Below, piece by piece: positions 11,724 to 22,519 of a stretch of 64,000 nucleotides of DNA. A model generated the notes under the pieces. It made no database searches. It was given only the letters and a program-made list of their open reading frames with translations, and had not been told where the DNA came from. Source of the stretch: Marvania coccoides (taxonomy: Eukaryota; Chlorophyta; Trebouxiophyceae; Chlorellales; Chlorellaceae); assembly GCA_963854735.1 (NCBI GenBank), contig OY978098.1:434001-498000 (forward strand), read 5' to 3'. Numbering within the stretch: the stretch's first letter is position 1; every line of letters begins with the position of its first letter. The translations under genes were made by a program, and so were the position numbers.

Positions 11724-13162
11724 TCAGTACATCATGTATCCAGGCTGCGGAGAAGGAATGTAGTAGCCTTGGGGAGGGGCGGCAAAGCCGCCGTTCACGT
11801 ACAGGTTCCGCTTGGGGAGGGCAGTGCCTGGGGTGGCGTATGCGTAGTCCTCCCCGGGGTGACGCTTGGCGGGGCTGGGGCTCTTCTCGCTGGCAGACTT
11901 TTTGGGCGACGGCGGAGATGGTTTAGGGTGGTGCCATACGCACCGCATCAGCGCCAAGTCTGCAGCTCCTTGCGCGGCAGCGAGCAGGGCGCCAAACTGG
12001 ATGGCCGCAACGCCTCCAAGCGCCCACACCACCGAAAACACAGCGTCGCGAGCTGTCCCTTGCATGTCTGCCACCAGAGACTGAGTACACAGGCACGCCT
12101 TCGAGTCCAACCACGGGTAGTACCACAAGTTGAAGCAGCCGACTGCAATGCAAAATCCGGTATCAGCGGGGAGGCGCATCTTCTTTTCCCGTGGAAACAA
12201 CAACAACAACAACTCACGTGAAAGGCACACTCCATCCACGGAAGCCACAGGACCGGTGGCTCCGACTTCTTCCATGGAAGCCTGCTGCATGTTGATTGAG
12301 GCGATTGTGGTCGCCTCCCGCAGCGTGTACATGCCCATGCCCCATGCCGACAAGAAAACGCAGTTGAGGGTGAACCAGATGGTGGGCAGCATGATGACGA
12401 TGTAGCTTAGGATGCCAAGATTAAAGATCACTCCGTACTGGACGCTGCTCCAGCGCACTGCACCACAAAAAAAAAAAACATGCAGCACTGTGTCAGGGAA
12501 AAATTGAGGCTGCCTCTGCGATTTATACTTGGCCTTGCCTTTGTCTCCCTTCTGCTTTGCAATCTTCTGGCGGAGGCGGGCAAAGGCCAAGAACATGGAG
12601 CCCAACAAGCAGCCACCGACCAATCCAGCTGTCACCGGGTAGCTCCCCTGAAACACGCGAACTCGTTGAGGGTAAAGTCCGCTCATATCGCTCTGTGCCT
12701 GCTCTAAAACCTTCATGCTCCTGTCCGCAGCGGGCTTGGCGTGGACGAGGAAAATGATGAGGCCGCAGCACAGGAAGGAGCACGCCACAAGTGCGCCCCA
12801 AGGCACTAGCCCGAGTACTCGCTGAGTGTTGCTGTAGGCAGAAAGGAAACATTGCGAGTTTTAAGGCATGCCTCTAATGAGTAGATGGATTTTCAAGGAG
12901 AGAAGACTTTTCTCACCTCCAGCGGCTCTTCGGCGGCGGCGGGGTAGCCTGCTTCTTAGTTGCCGTCTTCTTCGTCGAGGGTCTGCGCGAAGGCGATCAA
13001 GCAGGTTAACTCGAATGTTGTGGGGGTCCTGACGATGCGTACACATTAATCAACCCGGTTTACACACCTCTTGGCTGCGATCGTCTGCTCGCCTGGCCGA
13101 CCTTCATAAGGGCCTGGGGGCGGAGGCCCCGGCGTCACATAATGCCATTTGTCACCCGCCAT
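11724..13162 (-). CDS. Four-helix membrane protein with Pro/Lys-rich termini, function unknown
   Basis: Model exons 13068-13162, 12917-12982, 12529-12831, 12218-12444 and 11724-12142 give 369 aa. The N-terminus is Pro-rich then Lys-rich (PSTKKTATKKQ). Four hydrophobic segments follow: WGALVACSFLCCGLIIFLV, VTAGLVGGCLLGSMFLAF, LGILSYIVIMLPTIWFTL, and VVWALGGVAAIQFGALLAA. The cytosol-like tail is rich in Pro, Ser and Tyr and ends in GYMMY. This layout resembles tetraspan/MARVEL-type proteins, but I cannot assign a family. Introns 3 (12445-12528, 84 nt) and 4 (12143-12217, 75 nt) are multiples of three without stops, so retained forms would still be translated. Intron 4 has strong GTGAGT and TTGCAG sites; intron 3 is less certain. 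Confidence 0.75.
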
Positions 13163-13405
13163 GATTAAATATATGTTGATTCAATAAAGTTAAAAAAGAT
13201 GTGTGTCAGTTGAGTTGAGTTGCAACCAACTTATTTTCTTTTTTCTTTTTTCGCACGCTTTTCGTCTCGTTTAAAGTTTAGCCAGTGGTAATTAAATTCT
13301 CGTTGTAAAAAATATAAAGGCGCGATTGTGGTGCAGGCGCCGTCTGTTTTTTCTTGCAACCAAAATCAATCAATTAATTAATTGCTGCTTACACTTACCA
13401 ACGTG

Positions 13406-13779
13406 ATGATTGAGGTGGTGTTAAACGACCGACTTGGGAAAAAGGTAAGGGGATGTGGCGATTTTATCCCCCTCAAAATTAAACATGCAATGCTTCATTT
13501 TGAAAATTTTGCTGCTATGCAGATTCGAGTGAAATGCAACGAAGACGACACAGTTGGTGATTTAAAGAAGCTTGTGGCTGCCCAAACAGGTAGAAATCGA
13601 AACTTCTTATCCCCCGCCCCTCACATTTTTCTAACTTCCCGCTCCTCCTCTCCTCCCTCTTAGGTACTCGCCCTGAGAAGATTAGGATCCAGAAGTGGTA
13701 CACGGTGTACAAGGACCACATCACGCTGGCCGACTACGAAATTCACGACGGAATGGGGCTTGAATTGTATTACAATTAG
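13406..13779 (+). CDS. UBL5: Ubiquitin-like protein 5 / Hub1
   Basis: Non-conjugated ubiquitin-fold protein that binds the HIND element of the tri-snRNP protein Snu66 and influences 5' splice-site choice. Exons 13406-13444, 13523-13589 and 13664-13779 give 73 aa, exactly the family length. [36 protein letters not shown] and the terminal YYN (in place of ubiquitin's GG) are all diagnostic. All introns are GT-AG. The start is 243 bp from the divergent four-helix gene. The stop codon is only 9 bp from the stop of the convergent 142-aa gene, so the 3' UTRs must overlap. Confidence 0.98.
13770..13774 (-). promoter_or_regulatory. Putative TGTAA poly(A) signal inside the UBL5 coding end
   Basis: On the minus strand a TGTAA lies 14-19 nt past the stop of the 142-aa gene. 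The same bases encode Tyr-Asn of UBL5 on the plus strand. Confidence 0.4.
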
Positions 13780-13788
13780 AAAAAACAA

Positions 13789-14288
13789 TCATAATCCACC
13801 GCTGGCCCTGGTTGCAACTTCGCTGGCAACATCGCTCAGCGCTTGCAACCCATTGTCGGCAATATTATCAACGATTTTCTCGACGATCGCGCTTCCCCAG
13901 TGGGGCGGAAGGGGGGCGGCCTGGCTGCCGGCGGCTGGAATTGTGTCGAAAACGCTGCTGAAATTTTCGCCGGCCCTTTTCTGCAGCTGCCCCAGCACAT
14001 CCCGCGCCCGTGAGGCGACGTCATCTGAGCTCACAATTTTTGAAGCTGCAATCAAGGAGGAGGAAAGCTGTTATTATGGTTAAAAGAACAATGTAAAAGG
14101 ATATATGTTTGATTACCTGCCGCGCCGACATTTGAGGGCAGCTTGCTGCTAAGATCCGGCAAAGCTTTCAGCTTTTCAGCAAGATACGAGTCCAACTGAG
14201 GATTCGAAGTTCCGAAAGCTTTGCAAGCGGCCGTGCGCCTGCTGCCAGCGGGCTTGAGAGCGGGGCGTCCAAGCTGTGAAAAATGCAT
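13789..14288 (-). CDS. Small protein with plastid-transit-like N-terminus, function unknown
   Basis: Exons 14117-14288 and 13789-14045 encode 142 aa from the ATG at 14288. The first ~25 residues (LGRPALKPAGSRRTAACKA) are basic, Ser/Ala-rich and free of acids, like a chloroplast transit peptide. The rest is soluble and helical (ASKIVSSDDVASRARDVLGQ, AIVEKIVDNIADNGLQALSD). A TTTTTCACAG acceptor directly before CTTGGACGCC suggests that an upstream exon may replace the first five residues, so the start is uncertain. I do not recognise a family. Confidence 0.65.
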
Positions 14289-14639
14289 TTAATTGAATTC
14301 CCTGAGCCGAAACCTTTGCCACGTCTATTGTTGGCACCTCAATCGGAGGCACGCTAGCTCGTGGCAAAAGATGAAAGATGAAAAAAAAAAGTTCTGTGGT
14401 TAGAAATTTTCTGCTATCTTTGAAACGAGCGAGAGCAGCAGTAGCTCCTTTTGGGCACTTGATATGTTTGTAGGATTATAACAGAGCAGAGAATAAGAGT
14501 AGAAGAGAAATAGAGTCAAAATGAAGAAAATCTTGCTGGGTTTTAATGTGCGACAGCTTAGCTTCGAAGACTCATATTGTATTTAATTAAATTTAGATTG
14601 CAATGCACTAAGATCACGCTCGTGAAGGCCCGATTCAAA
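14289..14639. other. Divergent promoter region, 142-aa gene / AP-1 mu
   Basis: 351 bp between divergent starts. It may hold a first exon of the 142-aa gene: the minus strand from 14370 reads PRASVPPIEVPTIDVAKVS in an open frame. No other gene is seen. Confidence 0.4.
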
Positions 14640-16285
14640 ATGTCGATCAGCGCGATCCTTCTGCTCGATAGCAAGGGGAAACCAGTGCTCACAAGAGATT
14701 ATCGGTGCGCTCATTCATGGTTTCTTTGGATCCCTCCATTACATGACCTCACCCTTGCGATGCATCCCCCTTTTTTTCTCTCATCCCTTATTTTTATTTT
14801 ATTTTACGCAGAGGAGACATCCCGCTCAAGGCCTCAGAGGATTTTTTCAATAAAATCAGCGAGCTGGAGGAGATGGGCCGCGTCAGCCCCGTCATCCAGG
14901 ACGGCAAAGTGAGCTACATCTACATTCAGTACTCAAATCTTTACCTGCTGGCCTTGGCGCGCAGCAACGTAAATGCGGTAGCTGTGCTTGCGTTCCTACA
15001 CAAAATCGTCGAGATCTTCAAGCACTACTTCCGTGAGGTGAGTTTCGAGTTCCAGGCAGCCAGCTAGTTGTTCTTCTTCGGGACCTTGTCGTCTCTCACT
15101 CCCACTGCTCTTCCCCCTCTCATCTCTGCAGCTGGAGGAGGAGTCCCTGCGCGACAATTTTGTCATTGCTTACGAGCTGTTGGACGAGGTGATGGACTTT
15201 GGCTACCCCCAGTTCACCGAAGCACAGATCCTGAGCGAGTACATCAAGGTGGACGCCTACAAGATGGCCGTCCAGGCGCGACCACCCATGGCGGTCACCA
15301 ACGCGGTGTCCTGGCGCACAGAGGGCATCCACTACAAGAAGAATGAGGTGTTTTTGGACGTGGTGGAGTCCGTGAACCTGCTGGTGAACTCAAACGGCAC
15401 GGTGGTGCGCAGCGAGGTGGTGGGCGCGTTGAAAATGAGGACCTACCTCAGCGGGATGCCGGAGTGCAAGCTGGGACTGAATGACAAGGTGCTGTTTGAG
15501 GCGCAAGGGCGAGCAGGGCGACAAAAGGCCGTCGATCTGGAGGACATGAAGTTCCACCAGTGCGTGCGGCTGGCCAGCTTTGAGCGCGACCGCACCATAT
15601 CGTTCATCCCACCGGACGGCGCATTTGACCTGATGTGAGCCATTCTTATGATACTTGAATTCAACTTTCTACAAATCCTCCGTTTTCCTGACTGGGAGAA
15701 CCTTTTTCCTTGCGTGCAGGACCTACCGCTTGAGCCAGAACGTGAAGCCGTTGATTTGGGTGGAGTGCCAGGTGGAAAAGCACAGCCGCAGCAGAACAGA
15801 GTACCTAGTGAAAGCAAGGTCACAGTTCAAGGAGCGCAGCGCCGCCAACTCGGTGGAAATCATGCTGCCTTTGCCGCCGGATGCCATCACCCCTGTTGTG
15901 CGAACATCGCAGGCAAGTTTAACTTTTATTTTATTTGATGTTTCAAAGCGGCAGATTCCTTACTTTTTTGCCGAGTCTATTTTATGCACTGCAGGGCAGC
16001 GCGACGTACGCTCCAGAGAAGGATGCACTGGTATGGAAGATCAAAAACTTTCCGGGCGGCAAAGAGTTCCTGCTGCGGTGCAAATTTGGTCTGCCGTCTG
16101 TGGAGGCGGAGGACGAGTCTCGGGGACGCATGCCTCCCATCAAAGTGAAGTTTGAGGTGCCCTACTTCACCGTCTCAGGCATCCAGGTGCGGTACCTGAA
16201 GGTCATCGAGCGCAGCGGGTACCAGGCGCTGCCCTGGGTGCGATACATCACCACAGCGGGAGACTACGAGTTGCGCATGATGTAA
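14640..16285 (+). CDS. AP1M: AP-1 complex subunit mu
   Basis: Medium chain of the AP-1 clathrin adaptor at the trans-Golgi network and endosomes; it binds YxxPhi sorting signals. Exons 14640-14704, 14812-15037, 15132-15634, 15720-15912 and 15995-16285 give 425 aa (family ~423). The N-terminal longin domain starts MSISAILLLDSKGKPVLTR. A linker containing VTNAVSWRTEGIHYKKNEVF leads to the mu-homology domain with LSGMPECKLGLND, DRTISFIPPDG, KPLIWVE and GLPSVEAED. It ends SGYQALPWVRYITTAGDY. Sequence choice favours AP-1 over AP-2. Intron 4 (15913-15994) must use a GC donor (CAG|GCAAGT). The stop overlaps TGTAA. Confidence 0.97.
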
Positions 16286-16625
16286 ACTAAATATGAACTG
16301 AAGTGAAGCTGGGGCTGGGTGGCAGAGGAAGAAAAAGAAAGCCAGAAGAGCCGAAAACATTTTTTTTCAAAAAATTGTTGGCGCCAAAAAAAAAACACAC
16401 GATGTCGCCGAGGAGGGGCACCCACCTATATTCCCATTCTATCGTCTGTTGGAGAAACGTCAACAGAGCGCTCCTCTTTGCCTGGGCTAGAGTGGGCACA
16501 CCGCAGCTGAAAGGCAAAGACAAATTTGAAATTGATTTTGATCGTCACCGAATTTCTTCAGAAATACGTTCAAGCAACGCCTCTTTAATTTTGCCTTGGA
16601 ATATAAAAACAAGCCGCCGGTCCAA
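16286..16625. other. Spacer between AP-1 mu and SPT16
   Basis: 340 bp, mixed A- and T-runs, tandem genes on the plus strand. It should hold the SPT16 promoter. No ORF with coding character. Confidence 0.5.
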
Positions 16626-19600
16626 ATGGCTATCGCACTGGACACTGGGCGCTTTTCGAGGCGTCTCAAGGCTCTTTACGCCTCCTGGCAGGTAAAGCCG
16701 CTCATTTTATGCGCTCTTCATTGCTGATAAAATGCGCATCGGTGGCCTTTTTAACGATCCTGCTGATCATTGCCTCCCAGGAGCCCGAGAGCTGGAATAA
16801 GGCCTCGGCCATCGCTGTGCCTGCAGGCGCAGCTGCCGAGGACATCCGCTACTCCAAGACCAGCAGCCTGTACCTCTGGATGCTGGGCTACGAGTTCACG
16901 GGCGAGTTTCTGCCTGCGCTACCCCTGCCTGGTTCCCTCTGTATTGTCCCCCCTCGAGGCCTTAACGCTCGCCCGCTCCCTGGTACTTTTTCGCAGACAC
17001 TATCCTGGTGTTCACGCGCTCCGCCGTCCACGCGTTGGCTGGACAAAAAAAGGTTGACATTCTGAAGCAGCTGGAGGGTGCTTGCCAGGAAGCTGGCGTC
17101 ACCCTGACCCTCCACGCCAAGCCCAAGAAAGAGGATGGCCGGCAGCAGATGGAGGAACTCCTGGCAGCCATTAAAGGCTCAGGAGACAGCCCTACTGTGG
17201 GGGTGCTCGCCAAAGTAAGTTAGAAGTAACTTAAATTGGTTATGTATCGCATTTGCGACTGATTTGGTGCCCTGTTGCAGGACAAACACGGCGGTGCTTT
17301 TGCTGAGACCTGGGCGGCAGTTCTGGCAGCGTCTGAGGTCCCTACGGTCGATGTCAGCGCGGATATGGGCAACCTTCTGGCGTCCAAGGAGGACGATGAG
17401 GTGAAGAACGTCAGGAAGGCGGCCTACCTGGTCAGCAGTGCGCTCAACCAGCGCGGTGTCAAGGACCTCGAAGGTAGGGCTAAAATCGACATTTACTGCT
17501 GCTCTAAGACATGATACGCAAACAATTTTACATATATTTACTCGAACTTTTTGAAAACCCCCGCCTGCAGACACGATCGACCAGGAAAAGAAAACCAAGC
17601 ACAGCAAGTTGGCCGACCGTCTGGAGGAGGCCATCCAGGATCCTTCAAAGATCCAGGTCAAGCTCAAGGTAGTTTATTAGCATAGTGCGCTATAATACTC
17701 AAAATGCCTTGCAAAAGAGGTGCTAAAAGGGCTTAAGTTCTGCTGCAGTCGGACTTTGTGGACGTTGCCTACCGGCCCATCATCCAGTCCGGCGGGGAGT
17801 ACGACTTGAAGCTGTCCGCGATCAGCAATGACAAGGCCATTGACTATGGCGTCATCATCTGCCAAGCCGGTGCCCGGTAAGAAATGGCTCTTGATTTTAG
17901 AATGAGGGATGGGTGATGCTCGCTTGCATCCCAATGGCAGGCAGGTCTCTGATTTTCGCAATCCCCTTTATTTTATTTCAGGTATGCTTCGTACTGCGCC
18001 AACGTTGGACGGACGTACTTTGTGGACCCTAGCTCGGTACAGGAGGCTGAGTACGCTGCTGTCAACGAGGCGCATGGGGCTGCCATCGCCGCTCTCGTGG
18101 AAGGCGCCCCAATGTCGGCCGCTTACAATGCTGCGTTCCAGGCGCTCAAGGTAGGCCCCACTTTATATGACGTATTCAGCTGCAGATTTATAATCGTAAT
18201 GATGCTTGATCGATCGCCTGTATTTTTTTCATGCATTGTGTAGGACAAGGAGCTCGATCGCCTCGTCGAAAAATTTCCGAAGAATGTGGGCACTGCCATT
18301 GGTATCGAGCTGCGAGACAACACCCAGCCCCTAACTGCCACCAACGAAAAGATCGTGAAGCCGGGCATGACTTTCAACGTCACGCTTGGTGAGGCCCGAA
18401 TAATACTGCCAGCTCTATTAGCATAGATAAATACTGACGATACACATTTCCAATCTCGTTTGTTTCTTTCATTTCTTTAGGACTAACCAATCTCACTCCT
18501 CAAGGAGTTGACGGTCCTCAAGAGAAGTACGCTATCTACTTGTCGGACACTGTCGTCGTCACGGCCGGCGGATCCAAGCCCGATATCGCAACTGGGTCTG
18601 CTTTGAAGGATTGGAAGGACGTTGCGTACTACGTGAAGGCAAGCATTCATTTTAAACTTAATTAATTGAACCTGTCACGTTTAATTATTTTTTTCTCACC
18701 AAGTTTCTCATCCTTGCGCAGGACGAAGACGAGTCTGAGGGAGAAGAAGAAGAAGCTGTCGAACCTGAGATGCAGGCGATGGAAGGTATTCGGAAGTCTG
18801 CTCGCACTGAGCATGTGGATTTCAAAGCCAAAGAGGAAGAAAGGCAAGTAGTGTTGGCATGAAACGTTGTAAATACGTCGTTCTAACATGCGAATATATT
18901 TTATACATATACAGGCGTCGCCAAAAAGAGAACCAGGATGAGCTGTTGGAGCGTGTCAACCAGACAACTCTCCAGCTGCTCAGTAAGAATGGATCTGCTG
19001 GAGACGAGGGTGGAAGGGCTGGACGGAAGATCACTGATCTTGTTGCATATAAATCAGTGAAAGACATCCAGTCGAGCGCTATTTTGGCTGTTCAGGTGTT
19101 TTTTTTGTATCTTGAATATTTTTAAAATTATTTTTACATGTACGCAATTACAAACAAAAAAATTGACTCGGCCTTTATTCACGAATCGTTTTTTTTTTTT
19201 TTTTTTTCAGGTGGATCACAAGAGCGAGTGCGTTTTAGTGCCGATGTATGGCATGCTGGTGCCTTTCCACATCCTCACCATCAAGAACGCAACGAACAAC
19301 CAGGTACGCTTATTATTCGCCCAAAGCGAGATTTTTTTTTAGTTATTTATATGAACAATAATAAAATTCGAAAAAGGCAGGCCAACACCCATCGTATTCG
19401 CACTACCTGTAGGACAACGAGCACGCGTTCATTCGCTTGAACTTCAACTTCGGCGCAACCTCGGATCCTGGCACGAAGTTCCCTTCTTCTGTCTTCATCA
19501 AAGAGCTTTCGTTTCGCACCGCGGACGTTCGTCACGCTGCCAAGGTCGTGCAGGAAATCAAGTCGCTTCGCAGCCAAGTGCAGCAGAAGGAGAAAGAGCG

Positions 19601-21353
19601 TGCGGAGAGGGCTACTTTGGTGCAGCAGGAGAAGCTGGTCAGGGGCAAGGTAAGAAATGTTTTCATGCTGACTTTGGTATGTATGCTCTTTCTTTTGCTA
19701 ATTTTTTTTTGCGTTTCTTACTTTTTAGGGGAGAGTGTTCACGCTGCCCGACGTCTGGGTTCGCCCTGCGTTCGGAGGCAAGGGCCGGAAGGTTGCCGGC
19801 ACCCTTGAAGCGCACAGCAACGGTTTCCGTTACTCGTCTCCCAAGGGCGAAGAGCTCGACATCATGTACCGGAACATCAAGCATGCGTTTTATCAGCCTG
19901 CAGAGAACGAGATGATTACGCTTGTTCACTTTCACCTCATCCACCCCATCATGGTAATTATCTTTTCATTTATTCGACTTAGACTTGGAACTGTGGCTTA
20001 TATTGCATTCGAGTCTTTGTTTGTGCTGTGTTTGTGCTTTCTGTTTTGGCTGGAAAGGTTACCCGATCGGCGCTAACATTAATTATGTTATGAACATTAT
20101 GTTCATGATATGCAGGTTGGCAAGAAAAAGACGAGCGACATCCAGTTCTACGCGGAGGTGATGGATACCGTGCAGACCTTGGACGCTGGGCGGCGCTCCA
20201 TGTAAGTATCCCTGTGATGCTCATGCATGAGCTCGTGCATATTATACTTCGCTTGGAAGCTTTTTCTTCGACATCAAAATACTCTCAATTCTTATCGCCT
20301 ACAGGTATGATCCGGACGAGATTGAAGAGGAGCAGCGCGAGCGCGAGCGGCGCAACCAGATCAACAAGCAGTTCAGCCAGTTTGTGAAGCGGGTTCAGCA
20401 GGACATCTGGGAGCGTGACTTTGGGTGGGTTGCTCGTCCTTTGCAAGCGTGATTTAGTGCACTGTCTATATGAATTAAATATATAAAAATGAGGCCGCTT
20501 TTCAAAAATTGCAGGGATCTGAATCTGGAATTCGAAATCCCTTTCCGCGAACTCGGATTCTACGGAGTGCCTGCCCGTTCCACTAGTTTCATCATGCCGA
20601 CGGTCAACTGCCTGGTGGAGCTCACCGAGATGCCCTTCACCGTCATTACTCTGTCTGGTAAGAATGACAGGTTTTATTTTATATCATTTTTGCGAAAATG
20701 CCCTCTCTTTTTATGCATGTCGAATTACGCTTTTATGGCAAAATAATTTATAAAACCAAACACATTCCCACCTTCCTTTATTTGCAGAGGTCAACCTCGT
20801 CAACTTGGAACGTGTGGGCTTCAACTTGCGGAATTTCGACATGGTGTTCATTTGGAAGGACCTGAACCGCGATGTTGGGCGCATTGACACTATTCCTCAG
20901 CAATCCTTGGAAACCTTGAAGGACTGGCTCACCTCCATTGAAATTAAGTATTACGAGTCGAAGGTCAACCTGAACTGGAAGAATATTATCAAAATGATCA
21001 AGGAGGATCCTGACGGGTTCGTGGAGGACGGAGGCTGGAACTTCCTGGACGCTGAGCAGAGCGACTCCGAGGGCGACGACGAAGAGGAGTCGGACTTTGC
21101 TCCTAGCGACGACGAAGTAGGCGAAGAGCAGGAGAGTGACGCAGATACCAGTGACGAATCTGTGGTGGAATCAGAAGAGGAGAGCGAGGTGGAGCTCGAC
21201 TCTGAGGAGGAAGAGGGCCTTGACTGGGATGAGCTAGAGAAGCAGGCAATTAACGACGATCAGCAGCGCGAATTTTCTGATGGTGAAGAGGAACGCAAGC
21301 GCAAGCGCGCTGGGGGGGCTGGAGGAGCTGGAGTTAAGAAAATGAAGCGTTGA
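16626..21353 (+). CDS. SPT16: FACT complex subunit SPT16
   Basis: Histone chaperone that with SSRP1 loosens and rebuilds nucleosomes during transcription and replication. Eighteen exons: 16626-16691, 16781-16901, 16997-17214, 17281-17473, 17571-17668, 17749-17876, 17982-18150, 18244-18388, 18481-18638, 18722-18843, 18915-19095, 19211-19303, 19413-19649, 19729-19953, 20116-20201, 20305-20424, 20515-20657, 20788-21353. They give 1022 aa (human 1047). The N-terminal aminopeptidase-like lobe (to ~440) contains [14 protein letters not shown] and [17 protein letters not shown]. The dimerisation and middle domains ([41 protein letters not shown]) follow. The tail (last ~90 residues) is very acidic and then basic. 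Introns after exons 2, 9 and 10 require GC donors; GT alternatives break the frame. Confidence 0.97.
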
Positions 21354-21446
21354 AAGCGCTTGGGGGGGCACCACGGCTCGTGTGGGTAAAGTAGTTGTTA
21401 TTACATTACTCAAAGCATAAGCTCTATTGCATCTAACGACTGGACC

Positions 21447-21451
21447 TGTAA
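21447..21451 (+). promoter_or_regulatory. Putative TGTAA poly(A) signal of SPT16
   Basis: TGTAA about 95 nt past the SPT16 stop, the chlorophyte-type poly(A) signal. Confidence 0.45.
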
Positions 21452-22277
21452 TGTTATGCACAATCGAATGAATGATGACTATATATGAGATTGGGGACTG
21501 GGGGTGTTCAGAAAACGTTTGATGTTAAGGAGTTTCTCGGTGCACTCCAAGATAAATATCTTTATTTATCCGTCACACAACAGGGCCATCGGATCAGATC
21601 AGGACGGCCAATAAACGGCTCCTGGCTTCAATGTCAAGACCAAAGCTTGCCTCTCTGCTGTGTTCTGCTGTGTGGCCTTCAAACCTTTCAAACCTTTGTT
21701 GCCGTCTCTCAGCGGAGTGAGCCTAAAATCACAATATTGTATTGTTTGTAGTGACATAGCCGGTAGTCCCAGAGGAAACAATTATTTCCTTCATTTCAAT
21801 TAAGTCAGGGGCGAGTATGCTGGAAAGAGCCTACCTATTTATTCAAAACATGCAAGGATCCGAGGGCGTGGAGAAGATGGAAATTTTCAAAATTAAACAA
21901 CAATATTGAGACTTCCGTGTTTATTAGTATATGTAGCATTCAACGTGAAAGGGAGACTAGGAATATACCATATATTACATTATAATATTATATATATATA
22001 GTACGTGGCGGCTAACCCAATCCATACAAGGATAAGTGGTTAACACCATACACTATATATATGTGGATATGTGGATAAAATAAAGTATCGAACTAACTAT
22101 GCAGGATGAAATCTCGCTTTGTTCCAGCTGTAGTGCAATATATGATTTATTTGATCAAAATGTACCTGTTCAATCATAGAAAACCCGTTGCAAAAAATAT
22201 GTTCTTTAAAATGACTCTGCATAAAGCAAAATGGGCATGTGAAAAAAAATCGTTGCTTGTTTGCATTCTTCATACTA

Positions 22278-22321
22278 TGTGTGTGGGTGTGTGGGTGTGT
22301 GGGTGGGTGTGTGGGGGGGGG
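22278..22321. repeat. GT/GTGGG repeat ending in a G run
   Basis: Tandem GTGTGGGTGTGTGGGTG units followed by nine or more G residues in the SPT16/PPR spacer. Confidence 0.8.
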
Positions 22322-22461
22322 GTGTATCATAAGTGGAATTTGGGATAAATTTTGTTTGCAGAAAAAATTATGGGGAACTAAATCACGCTCGTCAAAGTTC
22401 GCATCCATTCTCTACAGCCTTTTTTTCTCTCCGATCGTTAGCTAGAAGGTAATTAGATTTA

Positions 22462-22466
22462 TTACA
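22462..22466 (-). promoter_or_regulatory. Putative TGTAA poly(A) signal of the PPR-SAP gene
   Basis: TGTAA on the minus strand, about 55 nt past the stop at 22520. Confidence 0.45.
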
Positions 22467-22519
22467 ATATTTAATTTAAATACAAAAGTCGGCATGATGC
22501 CATTTTGTTCCATTTTCGG

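Larger units (their letters stand above)
21354..22519. other. Convergent spacer, SPT16 / PPR-SAP gene
   Basis: 1.17 kb of AT-rich DNA between two stop codons, the longest spacer in the window. It holds TA-rich stretches near 21990-22060 and a GT/GTGGG repeat ending in a G run at about 22278-22321. I see no gene. Confidence 0.55.
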
